From Anisakis pegreffii (taxonomy: Eukaryota > Nematoda > Chromadorea > Rhabditida > Anisakidae), in NCBI GenBank assembly GCA_035041965.1, contig JAPYMA010000530.1, positions 147,434 through 211,433 of the forward strand: a stretch of 64,000 bases of DNA, in the 5' to 3' direction. The first letter of the stretch is position 1; the number at the start of each line of letters is the position of its first letter. Below are positions 38,601-52,400 of this stretch, in pieces. Both the position numbers and the translations under genes were made by a program. Under the pieces are notes generated by a model that did not search any database, was not told the DNA's origin, and worked only from the letters and a program-made list of their open reading frames with translations.

Positions 38601-41600
38601 AGCATTTCATTGCTCGCAAGCCAGAAAGAAAAACTTTCAGCTATGTGTTTAATTATTCAGTTATGTGCTGGACTGCGACATGAGGTAACTGTAGAAGTGA
38701 AAGCAAAATATGAAATGCTTGAGAATGACGACAACGGAACGGCATGCCGAGATGTCGAAGAGGGAAGTGATACCGAGTTCGATTGCAGATCTCGATGTCG
38801 AATGAAATTCATTCAGGTCTGCTTAAATTCCACTTCTGTTTCATTCTTCCATATCAGTCTGATGGCAGCTCATTGATGCATTTGTCCAATTTTATCATTC
38901 CATTTAACTTGAATATTCCACCATCATGTAGATACATTTTCATTTGTTTCGCTTACTTTCAGTTGTCATCAAAAAAAGTTTCGCTGCTTCTCACTTTCGA
39001 AAGCAATAACAATCAATCATTCTAACGAGAAAATACAACAAAATGTCTCGAAATATGATCAGAGCAAAAAAGTGCAACAATAATGTTTTCAAATTTCGAG
39101 AATATTTTCGATGATTGGCTTCGTAAAATTTCAGCAGCTCTGCAAATGCACCGGCTTAACGTTGAGTTATTTGGCAAAAGAGGATGAGAAAGAGCTTCAG
39201 AAGTACCCGCTGTGTGACTACGAAAAATGCGATATTGAGTTAGTTACTATTCGTGTAAATAACTGCTGTAAATCGAATGCTGCATTTGCGTGATGAGGAA
39301 CAATCCAAAGAGGTGATATTTTTGTAAGTTTTTGGAGGAAAAGGGATGGATTTATTCGTGTGACTGAAGAATTTGTTCAGGAAAAGCAGAAATCTACGGG
39401 ATAATTTTGCTGTTTGACAAAAACGATGTTTTGACGGACAAACAATTTTCGGCAGAGTCTGTAAGCAGATGTACCCAAGCGACGATTCCTAATTATGACG
39501 AGTCTCAACATGCACCAATCAGTTCCTATTCAATTTTCCTTTCCAGCCAATAGTAATTTCCATTACTAATGTCCAATCATTCCATACGAATCCAACAATC
39601 CTGTTCACACATCTAACAATACACACATTCGCAAGAGCAATCTCGAAATGTCTTTCAGTGTCGAAAACATTCACATAACAGACGAGCAATGCTCAAAGAA
39701 ATGCTTCCGGGATTGCACACAAATTCGTTACGAGGTATTTCATGAAGCACAAGGAAAAATGCTACAAGAAAGTAAGCCATTGAATACAACTGAACATTTG
39801 TGATTCTTCACAAAAGTCTCGCCATAAACAAATCAAAACCACAAAGGTTTGAAGTGTAGAAGAAGATATCACTCAATCGTTTGAAAGGATGCTATTTTTG
39901 AATATCGTCATAACTTTTTCGTTGAGAATATAACCTTAGACGATCATTAAAGCTCTTTCCGAATGACGTTTATAATTACAGACTCCATCAACAATATATA
40001 TATAATCAGCAGTATTACAGATCTGACGTTAGTGAATTTGAACTGGAGATCTTTTGAATATTTAACGTTGAAACAGGACTGGGTATGGTCTGTGACTACT
40101 TTTATCGCTGCACTCGGTGGTTCAATTGGAATGTGGCTTGGCCTTTCGATTTTAAGCTTAATTCAGGTGAAATTCACAATTCACTGATTTGGCTGAGCAT
40201 GACATGACGACGCTTATAAAACACAGAAATGATAGTCAATAGGCGTTCATTTCTATCATTAAGCTGTCATTAACTTGTTGAAGATAAGCCATTGATTCCC
40301 TCAGAGAATGGCCGATTGAAATTAAAATTGAGCTCTAGTTCTTTTACTGGTCGTTTCGGATCACTCTTACTTTCAAAAACGATAACAACTCCATCGCATT
40401 AAGGATGCCATCATGAGATCCCCTCTCTTAAACAGCAATAATCGCCATCCATGTCAACTTAAATCAAATTCAGTTCACTGGTTGCGTACAACACTTATAC
40501 TCACATTAACAATATTTTATGCTTTAAAACTATGTGTGTGATTATCTCTTCAGGGCAGTACATACCTTTATATATACTTAACGAAAGAAGTGATTCGAAA
40601 ACGCGTCATCGCACAACAAGTTGCTCCGGGTGACAGGAAGAGATCATTAGTTAATTCGACTAAATTTGCGGTTAATCCTCTAGCAAGTCCATTTGGAAAT
40701 AAATCTGGGGTCAAGGTGAGAGTCACTTTTTACACTTTGCTACTTCATATATTTTATTCGAAACATAATATTTTCACTAATGATAGTGTTAAAAATCGCA
40801 AAAAACTGGGCTCAACATACTCAGAATGAGCTTCCAAAAATCCTGACTCGAAGACAGGTAAACTTCTCCAAATACGGATGCATATGCAAACTACAATTAT
40901 CTGGCGATTCATATGACAACCAAATTGATATTACACCATCATAATCCATGCAACAACACATCGCTCCTTGGCAAATGACGTAAACAAATAACAAATGACA
41001 TAAACAAATAACTAAATAACTATTCATGGATTAATTAAAAACTGCGAATCGGCGAATATCTACAACAAGTACTTCTAAATACGGCTCGCTCGAGAAATTT
41101 TTGAAATGCTCGTTTGAAAATGGCTACTTGCACCATACTTTGCCAACGTTCGCTTTCAAAACTTCTCACAATAATTCAAAATCAACTTTCAGAAACGCAG
41201 AATATCATTACCGTCAGAAGTGCCAATGAACGTCACCTACAACAACAATCCGTAAATAAGACCACTACGATTGCCTATAATCAATCGTCGAAAATTTGTT
41301 CCATCAATGTGATATCTCATATTGAATTTAACACGAGTAACGTTCATTTTTGCCTTACCCTTTCAGTCAACACTCATTTGCTTGTGCCTCTTTTTGAGAA
41401 CAAATCTGAACGCTTCTCGTAATCGCTCAAATAACGGAAGCAAAATCATTCTCTCTCAATTTGTATGAATAGTTCCCTCATTATTTCGTAGTGCATTACG
41501 TGGCATTGCAAACATTAAGCAATACTCATATATACGCTCACATTTTCCATGTGTTACTGATTTCGATGAATGACTGAACACTATTGACAACATTCACGGA

Positions 41601-43533
41601 AATAAATGTTTTCATTTGATATTACAAAGGCAAAACTAAATATTGTAAATGTTATGCACTCGATATTGTGCATTCATTATTCTCGACACGTTACACACGA
41701 CATTTATAGAATTAATTCAAATAATACTGTGCGTATTACTCATTCATTTGATACTTCAAACGCAACCGTAATCTCATTCTTGTGAATGGAAGCATTTTGT
41801 TGAGGGCTCTGAGTCATACACACGAAACTGTTTTTCACCCGTCGAACAATCCTTATTTGTCACCTTCTCGGAAATCAACTCCTCGATTACATCTGCTTGA
41901 TCAGCTCGATAAGAACATCACGCGCACAGCAATTTCAATGAACGCAAACAAACGGCACATAATTAAGTAAGAAAGCGACGACGAGATGAAAGTTGTTGCG
42001 ATGAAATGAACGAATAGACTGAACTTGATTCGAGTCACTCATAACTCGATACTGCTTCATAAAGAGCGCATGCAAGCTGGGATTTATTTTTGGCTATGAA
42101 AAGATTTCACGCAAAATGAACACAAGGTGGATAAGATGATAATATTTGTCAAAGTGGATCTCTCTCTTTTTTGCAAATAAAGAGTTAAATAATTAGACGA
42201 GGAAAAAATGGCGCTGTAATTTTGTTAACATTCTATCAACTAAAATAACTGCTTGAAAGGATCGCATCTTGCATTCCTCAATTCAAATTTGCCTTCAGAT
42301 AACAAATTCATGATATTGGTTGAGACAAGACAAGATACGATGAGAAGGATAATGAAATAAAAACAATCCCAAATAATCACCACTCACTCACCTTTGCACG
42401 GTAAAGGTCCGGCATTTTACTTCTGCGATTTCGCCACTTGATGGCGCATTCGGAGAGACATTCTTTGCACTATCTTAAAGTAAACTTTGAAAATAAATTT
42501 GACATCTGAAATGTATTCACAACTTCTGTTTCAGAACATCAGCGAGACAAATGGAACAAAAGGTCAATATAAATAGTAATGTTCGAAAACATATCAGAAT
42601 ACTAATGCAGCTCAGAAAATGAATCAAATCAGTGCATGTGAATTCACGAAAATTTGATATACGAGTCAGTAGAAAGCAACTCAGAAGTGAAAACTGAACT
42701 GACCGGCGCTGACGTGATATTTACGGAGATGAGACTCGTAATCGCGGTCAGACACACCTTCCAACGGTAATGTCTGACATACACCATTTGGTCCATAACT
42801 GAAAATATTCACCAATATTTACCGAACTGAAACCATTCAAAACACGATGAAATATTCTCGTACTATTGTAAAACTGAAGAAGTGAGTATAAAAATTTAGT
42901 GGAAGCTGAACGGTCTTGATGATAGCCGAAGTTTGAGTACCCAACGGGAAATTAGTACATCGCAAGTTCGAATCCCACTTGCTGTGGGAAGTTTTTGTCG
43001 GAACTGAATGGTGTTCAATATCACTAATGTTATGCAGCCTGAGTCATGCTTCTATCTAATCCTCCATTCATATCATTACCTTACGATTACCTTGTGACCT
43101 GTCTTCGCTCTCTATATGGGCGCAGGTCAACCGATTTCCATGTTACTCTATGTTGTGTAGACCTTTTCCATTTCTGACCAAACATTCTAACGAATGGTTC
43201 ATTCCATCTTATTCGTCGTCTGCCTAGGGGCCTTTTCACTTCACTTGGAATCCACTGCGTTATTTGACTAGTCCAACGGTTATCATTCATTCATATCATT
43301 ATAAAAACAAATATTATAATAAAATAAAATAAGTAACGAACGCACCGACAGATGAAAGATCCACCTTCTCTAGTGGAATGAAGCTTTCTCAAATGGTCGG
43401 CCATTTCAAAACGATCCGTGAACGTTATCGATGGCGGACATAGATCACAATGTCTTGGATAACCCGAATCCGAGAACAGCGCATTACTAGCTTGGCTCAT
43501 TACTCCACCATACCATGCATCACTTGAATTCAT
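26684..43533 (-). CDS. VPS54: VPS54, GARP tethering complex subunit, 21 exons
   Basis: VPS54 is a subunit of GARP, which tethers endosome-derived vesicles at the trans-Golgi. Exons (high to low): 43533-43346, 42798-42704, 42473-42392, 35040-34860, 33946-33725, 33533-33325, 33093-32988, 32803-32667, 32557-32428, 31930-31823, 31675-31389, 31077-30549, 30195-30109, 29895-29705, 29294-29094, 29011-28818, 28329-28208, 28052-27972, 27758-27651, 27368-27274, 26789-26684. All phases close, giving 1152 aa. Residues about 28-94 form a Cys/His module (CDLCPP..HLRKLH, then YGPNGVC..HLRKYH). Then come SDPKRSRSEVHAFFTRHWGD and the coiled N-terminal region, an Asn run near residue 605, and the conserved C-terminus: YVVVGTALLVLQ, GAGALQLIGLKS, LSSRCLQLILRFIP, FLRVHEAFKVNLKKQL and a terminal VLYSK. 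Human VPS54, as remembered, aligns through to its last residues. Intron 3 (35041-42391) contains another gene on the plus strand. The use of the zinc-module exons rests on phase agreement. Confidence 0.92.
36565..41970 (+). CDS. DEG/ENaC sodium channel, 12 exons, with a one-base frameshift
   Basis: Amiloride-type cation channel subunit with two membrane passes and a large Cys-rich ectodomain. Exons: 36565-36702, 36994-37158, 37628-37822, 37988-38210, 38407-38559, 38661-38816, 39135-39238, 39659-39771, 40021-40166, 40554-40715, 41193-41251, 41805-41970 (about 592 aa). TM1 is MRKWAFWFIVAFLSALTM in exon 1, followed by PNITFCMSK. The Cys-rich part includes CKCTGLTLSYLA, YPLCDYEKCDI and CSKKCFRDC. 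TM2 in exon 9 has GGSIGMWLGLSILSL, the GxS pore signature. Exon 4 is 223 bp between two phase-0 junctions. Its first part (TSWISMMQFCFQPWFDE) and its end (DNFQSIEDQ, continuing GNFFTMML in exon 5) are in different frames, as if base 38183 were extra. The usual N-terminal His-Gly motif is not evident. The gene lies wholly inside a VPS54 intron on the other strand. Confidence 0.88.
42915..43000 (+). other. tRNA-like promoter sequence, possible SINE head
   Basis: TAGCCGAAGTTTGAG near 42923 resembles an A box, and AAGTTCGAATCCC at 42965 matches a B box, with tRNA-like spacing. Flanking bases do not fold into a proper acceptor stem or a 5-bp T stem, so this is not a functional tRNA gene. A tRNA-derived SINE remnant is the likelier reading. 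It lies in VPS54 intron 1, next to a LINE fragment. Confidence 0.35.
43065..43301 (-). mobile_element. 5'-truncated LINE retrotransposon fragment with 14-bp TSD
   Basis: The 14-mer CATTCATATCATTA occurs at 43065-43078 and again at 43288-43301, flanking a 209-bp insert. On the minus strand the insert reads NRWTSQITQWIPSEVKRPLG, then RIRWNEPFVRMFG and later a WK..DLRPYRERR tail. This is the characteristic C-terminal end of non-LTR reverse transcriptase polyproteins (RW..x..WIP..KRP.GR). Only the last 65 or so codons and a short tail survive, as expected of a heavily 5'-truncated target-primed insertion. The intact TSD implies a fairly recent event. It lies in VPS54 intron 1 in the same orientation as the gene. 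Confidence 0.8.
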
Positions 43534-44022
43534 TTACTTCGCTGCTGAAAATCTCCATCATTTCAATGAATCTATTCGTTCACTAACCAATCATCGCTTC
43601 AATCTCTCTCAATGAACACCTAACAAATAACGAGACGAAATGTCAATCAAAATGACAAACCCAACCTCCCCGCAAATTAAAATCCAATTGTAGTTACCGG
43701 CTTTGACAGCCAGCAACAATATAACGGCAACACGTTTACAAAGTCAGCAAGGCTCTTAGACTGTCTGCCAAATATATTGGCTAATGCATTTGGCAGAGTG
43801 TTCACAGTTGATATTTGAACGATTGGTCAGCCGGATCGTCCTTTTTTTGATGATCTGACTTTTTTTTCGTCTCTTCAAGTCGATGAGAAGTTGTTCCAGG
43901 TGAACACTGTCATTTGACCTACTTCAGGGAGTGTCATTCAACGAACTCGACGATCAATCTAGGATACGAGTATCTTTTTCATTGGGATTTGAATTGGATT
44001 CAGAGATCTCTCGGCATCCGTA
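43534..44022. promoter_or_regulatory. Shared divergent promoter region, VPS54 / DIMT1
   Basis: The ATG codons of VPS54 (minus) and DIMT1 (plus) lie 489 bp apart, so both promoters must fit in or near this gap. No TATA box or known operator stands out. Two housekeeping genes arranged head-to-head often share a bidirectional promoter. That is inferred from position only. Confidence 0.5.
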
Positions 44023-46307
<2,285 letters not shown>

Positions 46308-46482
46308 TGTATGTTGTTTTGTTTTGATATTGTTATTAAATTGTTATTTGATGATTACATTTATTTTAAAACTTTTTTGGTTTTGCATTCACGAATAATA
46401 CATAACAAACAAAACATTACTTACACGTACCGTTCTGAGAATCAGTTCACTTAGTCATCATCAGTCACTCAATCAAAAATAA
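46308..46482. other. Convergent 3' ends of DIMT1 and INTS5
   Basis: The two stop codons are 175 bp apart on opposite strands, so both 3' UTRs must be short or overlap. AT-rich sequence includes TTATTAAATTG on the plus side. A canonical AATAAA is not obvious on either strand. Confidence 0.5.
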
Positions 46483-49400
46483 TTATTCAACATTCTTCGA
46501 TAAACCAAGTTTCCTCAAATAAGGAAACAGATAAGCCAATTGCGTAATATTACGTTGAATTACCAGTCGGAATGCTGTCATGAACGGCAGCACTTCCCCC
46601 TGCAAAATCTGAATTTTCGGACTGAAGTTTTTTACATCAATATTTTTTTGCATAATTTTTCTCTCGAAAAGATACGTGATGATTTCCAAAATTTGCCATG
46701 AATATAACGCAGAGAATTAATGATTCTTTACAAACAACTGGGAAAGGATCAGAGGAAAATAATTATTTAATACCTTTATTGGAGGTATGTTCACTGTAGT
46801 TTGCGTACTCTCCAGCGCTTCACTTATTGCGGATATTTTAAACACATTTACAATGCTCTAAAATATATTCAAATGCATTTATTTCTATGAACGTTTTGCC
46901 CTATGATTACAGAAAATGTAGAATTATGCATTATGACTCGAAAGTATTCTATAGCAAAATTCCTCTTTGAATCAACCGTAAAAAAGATGAATGTTTTCAC
47001 CTGTAAATAACGCCAAAGATCCAGCAGTATCAGGAATGCTTCTCTGTGGCTAATATTCGGTATGACTTGCAAAAATACGGCAAATTCCGTTGGTACCACT
47101 TTTCCCTTCAATGAAAACTTCCATTAAGAAGGCCTTTAATTCATTTTCGTAACCGAAGTGATTTCATTATTCGTGAACGATTCAAAATGTGTCACAAATT
47201 TCATTTAAAAAATAGTTCCACCTTAGAAAAAATCGATTCATATTCTCACTGCCTCATATGAATAAACGAATTTACGGCACATGTTTTTCGTCGAAATCAA
47301 CGAAACAGTCGCTGGGGATTTATTTTTTTCAAAAACGTTCGACTTTTTAAAAAACAACATAATGTCCACCTTAATAAAGACGAAGAACAACCGCTTCAGC
47401 GAGTCGATATCGAACTCTTGTGGCTTCGACTTCTGACTTGGATGGTTCTCGAATCTTATCATTATCGATGCCAGTAAAGCCTTTAAAATATGTGAAAGCG
47501 ACAATCAGAAATGAACAACAAAACCCAAAATCGTTACAATGTCAAAGCGAAATTTTGATATTACACGAAGGGATTCGTTAATAAAGATCGTAAAAATATC
47601 AACGAAGTTCGATAAAAACAAACGAATATCAAAACATTCGAAGAAGTTCAAAATCGCCAAAAATTAAAATAGATCCAATCAACTGAACGACGACAATTCG
47701 AGCGATATTATTTTTAAAAAAGGCAACGAACTCAACTAACTTTCAACACCGGAATGCAATACCATAAAGATGGATGTATTTCGGCAATCAAACGCAGCAA
47801 TGGCCATGCAAACGGCACATTCGATAAGGTATTTGCCACTTCGATATATCTGAAAACTCAGTTCCACATTCCACTCAACATTTTTCACTTTGTAAATCTG
47901 CTGCTTTGAAAACACACCAGCTGCCAATGAGATTCGATACTGCATAAAAACCTCGCAAGACGTTACTATCTTTTAATGTGATATTTCAGTGCTGAACTTA
48001 TTCATTCTATTGCGTTTTCTTGAAGTCAAACCGCAAAAATCATCAAATTTATTGTAGAAGTGAATTTTTTTAAACCACAAATTTTCGTACTTGTGTGCAA
48101 TTTCTTTTTCAATTTCCCAATCATACCAAACGAAACTGGCCGTGAGCCCTTCTTTGCACATACGATCTGTCAGTGTTGTTGCCTGTAAAAGTATCCATTA
48201 GCTTTGATTAACTTCGTATCTGATGAAATATCTCAACAAAAAAGAAAAACAAATTAATCTAAATAATCGAAATTTTCCACAGAGCAAACACCGTATCTCT
48301 TAGATACCGAATTCTGAAAAAAAAAAGAGAGAAGAACAAAAATTTTCAATTAGTACAAATGCAATATAAACGAAATTTGTTGAAAAATAAGTGAAAAAGT
48401 CAAAATCATTAGCATAAAACAGATGAAAAAATACCAAATGTTTGTAAGCCGATAAAATTGGCACAAATTGGTCGTCGCTATTTTTCGTCCCACCAAAATT
48501 ATACAACGAATGAACGAATAACGGTCGACGAAACAATTCTCCTCTCTGAACTTTCTGTTTTCTTTTAGCAAACCAATAATCAAAAATGAAACTGCATACA
48601 ATATAACCGCTCAAATAATTTATTCTTTTGATTAATCGTTGAATAATTCTTCTGTACCTAAGCCACATCCCTTGAATAATTTCTTCTTTTGAGTAGCTGA
48701 GCGTTGAGAATTATTTATTGAGTAGAGAATAACTTATTCTCTTAAGCATCCTAGTTTTAGCTCTTCATAAGTCGTCGAATTTACACTACAATCAAATTGC
48801 TCATTCGCTTTCAAATGTAAACTATTGAAACAATGAACTTATGAAATCGATCACCTTCAGCTTCAATTCCTTCTGTTTTCGTGCACCTTTACCAATGATA
48901 CCACAATTTGCGATCTCCAGTGGATTCCTTCCACCAATCGGCATTCGTCGTAAACGTTGCAGAAGAGATTCGGAGGCAATTTCGTCGTTCATATACTCTT
49001 TGAATGCCTCCCCAAGACATCCAGCTATGTTCGGATCCAACGAGTTCATCACATTCTTCTCCTTCTCTTTCTCGTACGAATACTTCGACGCTGCACCGAA
49101 CAATTCAACAACTCTCTGCAATTTCAACAACGTCACAAAATTAATGAACGATGCAATTCGCTTGTTTTCGGAAAAAAAACGGTTAACGGATAACGTTAGC
49201 ATATGCTTTATCTACTGATGAGTGAGTTTATTTTTATTGTCACATCGTTCAAATGTGCACACAAATAAGCAGAAATATCGATGAATTCAGTTGATCAGCG
49301 AACTAAACGAATGCAAGCAACTCTTTACAATACACCTTTCAATATTAATGTGTCAAAAATTCATGCGAGTGCACTCACTCTCTACATCTACCGATTGAAA

Positions 49401-52400
49401 TTCATACTGAATATCAACTGTTCAGCAACTCATTGTCAGCAAACAATCTGAGTGAACACTCCAAAAAAGAACTGAAACAAAACTAAACGAACACGTCAAA
49501 TATTCACGAACTAACCGCAAGTGCTTCATCCATAAAATGTGTCATAAACTGTTTGCGTACATAAAATGGTTGTGAATCAAGGAACTGTGATACCAAAGCA
49601 CAACTCGAGAAATACAACGCAGGTGCCAGTGGTCGGTCGTCTATAAATTATTTCATTATTCCCAATCTCTCAGTTTCTCGTCTAAGTTCATTCGATTCCA
49701 AGTGAAATCAAGGCAATGCCATGATCTCCTCTCCCTCTCGATTCATTAACAATTTATGCCTGCTGATTGATTCGTTCTCTGCTCATACATCGATGTAGCG
49801 TTATTAATTCATTTGATCAGTTATGTGCCCAAACGAATTCAAAACACAAACCTTTCGCAACATTTCGCAGAAGTAGAATGAGCAATGAGGCAAACTGAGC
49901 ACAGATTTTGTACGCGTATTTTGGTTTGAGAATTGGTGGAGGTTCGATGGAATGAGTGAATTGAATGAACGTCTTCATCAGAGTGGCAATCATGCTATCT
50001 CGCTCCTTTTCATTCTGAAAAGGAACAATTTATAATCCGGACACGTGGAAACCGCCTCATTTTCAGTAACAACAAACAAAACGTTTCGGGAGCCGAAATG
50101 AAACACTCATTTCCGGAATACTCTTTAGAGACAGTCCATTCAGCATATGAACGCTCTCGGGTGGTTGGATTTGCAAAAACTGCAAAACTGAACTTTTAAC
50201 AAAGAAACATTTACAAAATTTGATAAGAATAAGTTATCTCGCTTCAAATATTCAAAAAATTCAGAGTGACAGATTTAAAAATGAGATAAAAATCGCTTCG
50301 ATTCACGCACCTCAATTGTTTTATCATTTTCAATACGAACCAATTCGCTGCTTGTCCACTTCAGCACATAAACCATTAATTGTCCATAATGCTTTGTCAT
50401 TTCGAATCTTCAAAAGTCAGAATTGACATCAGCAATTCAAAGATTCCTCACCAATAAAATCAGAGATGAGTTCATTGCTTCAAAACGACCTAATTGATGA
50501 GCCTCGTTCAATGTAACAATCGTAAGATAATTGAAAAAGAATTGCTGCAAAAAACACATCCACTGATTCTTAAACGAATTCCGAAAAATGTGAAATTTTA
50601 CCGAAGGAATGCAATGGGATGACTTTCGTGAGCTGTTTTCTGCCATTCGTTCAGTGTCAACAAATTGTGCAGCCATCCTACATTCGCGCTATTGTCCGTA
50701 TCGTTTGTTTCCATCGCTGATCCCGAAACACCTAAAAACACATCGAATGAACAAAATGAACACAAAAATAAACAAACGAATAAGCAATTCAGCATAAAAT
50801 ATACACCTTTCCACATATAAACGTTTAACAGAAGTACTAACCTTCAGCAATTTGCCGTCGAGTTGCGATATTCCTGTTTTCGAATTCGAGAATGTTTCGA
50901 AGGCGAATCAGACTCGTTATACCTTGTCTCGGTGAATTCGGCATTATATGCTCTGTTGCAATCAACAGTGCACACAGAGCAGTTAACTGAAACCGAGAAA
51001 TGATTAATTCACTTCAATGACGGAAAATTTTAATTGAACCTCTGACTTTCTTCCAGAACAGATTGTTGCAGATAATAAATGTGCATATCGCATTTTAAAA
51101 CAATTATTGATGCTTATTTACCGATAAATTAATAAATCTCAAATCGCGACCTCACAACTTCCCAAAAGTTTTCATACTGAACTTTACTTAAACTTTATGC
51201 ATGATCTTCTGAGAACGCAAGCATTGTCATACACTATTTTCGACGTATGGCAATGCCCGTAACTCGATAAAAATTTGAACATATTTTGGATTTATGATGT
51301 TTTCACGTACTTGTTGAGAGTCTCTGGCTTCCATGATGAATCTCGCTATTACTTCGGCTGTTTTCAGTGGACCGGTTACGACGCAAAACGCATTCAAGAA
51401 CTTTATACTGAATTTCCCTCTGAAACTATCAATACGGTTCATTTGAAAGAATTATTCTTCAGAATTCAAATCATCTGCACAAATCGTTTTAATGTAATCA
51501 ACATTTGATTAGTTTTACTCCTCTCACGATCCAACTCTATCACATAGTTATAACAAACTAAACAGACGCTTCAAAGAAACTAAATTCTGAAAAAAATATA
51601 GCCGTACGCGAGCGATCCTTCTCGCGTATAGCAAAACAAAAAATATAGCCTGAATTTAAAAAACTTTTCGAGAGAACAAAAAAAACCCGAAATTATTCAA
51701 CAAAGATGATCGGAAAGCAAAATAATCCTCATCTATCAAGACTAAACCAATCCGAACTATCAGAAGAAATAGAAATAATAGAGAGATCGCTCACCTCTCA
51801 CCACTACACATCGCTCCACTTATATATTCCCTTAACTTGGTTGAATTCAACACACACTGTCCTATTGAATCCCTTTCGCTCATCACGAACAACGCTTGAC
51901 TATGAACCGATGAGGTGATTATCGAAAGGATTTCATCCTGAAACATATTCACAGAACATTTCACAGCAATGCCGATAATCAAGGCATATCAAGCAGTATA
52001 TAATAAACAATGCACTATGTACATATAATCAACGAGCACGCTCAAATATTAAAGAAACTGAACGAAGCAATCGACAGTCGAATAACATTCCACTTACAAT
52101 AATCTCAATCGCTCCGCTCTTTATCGCCACTGCCCATGGTTGATGTAATTCTGCAAACACAAACAATTCCCTCCAACAATAAATTCTCTTCAAATATTTC
52201 ATCTTTACAAAATCAAATTTCAACATTCAAAAAAATTCAAAATTTCGCCAATTTCAAAATTCAAATATTGCCCTGCAAATATCCAAATATTTGTCGGACA
52301 GAAATCTCATATAAATGCGCTTAAATATGAAACAATTGCTACGGAAACAAAAGCAAGTGAAACCAAAGGAATCAAACGAATAATCAATCACTAACGTTGC

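Noticed and set aside
42915..43000. tRNA gene
   Set aside because: A and B boxes are present, but the acceptor and T stems do not pair, so a functional tRNA is not supported.
48841..49218. 125-codon plus frame opposite INTS5 exon 21
   Set aside because: Antisense shadow of a well-supported INTS5 exon.
50437..50676. Candidate INTS5 exon reading FFFNYLTIVTLNEAHQ
   Set aside because: Its phase fits neither neighbour, while joining 50602 directly to 50407 keeps the INTS5 frame, so it is treated as an intronic chance frame.
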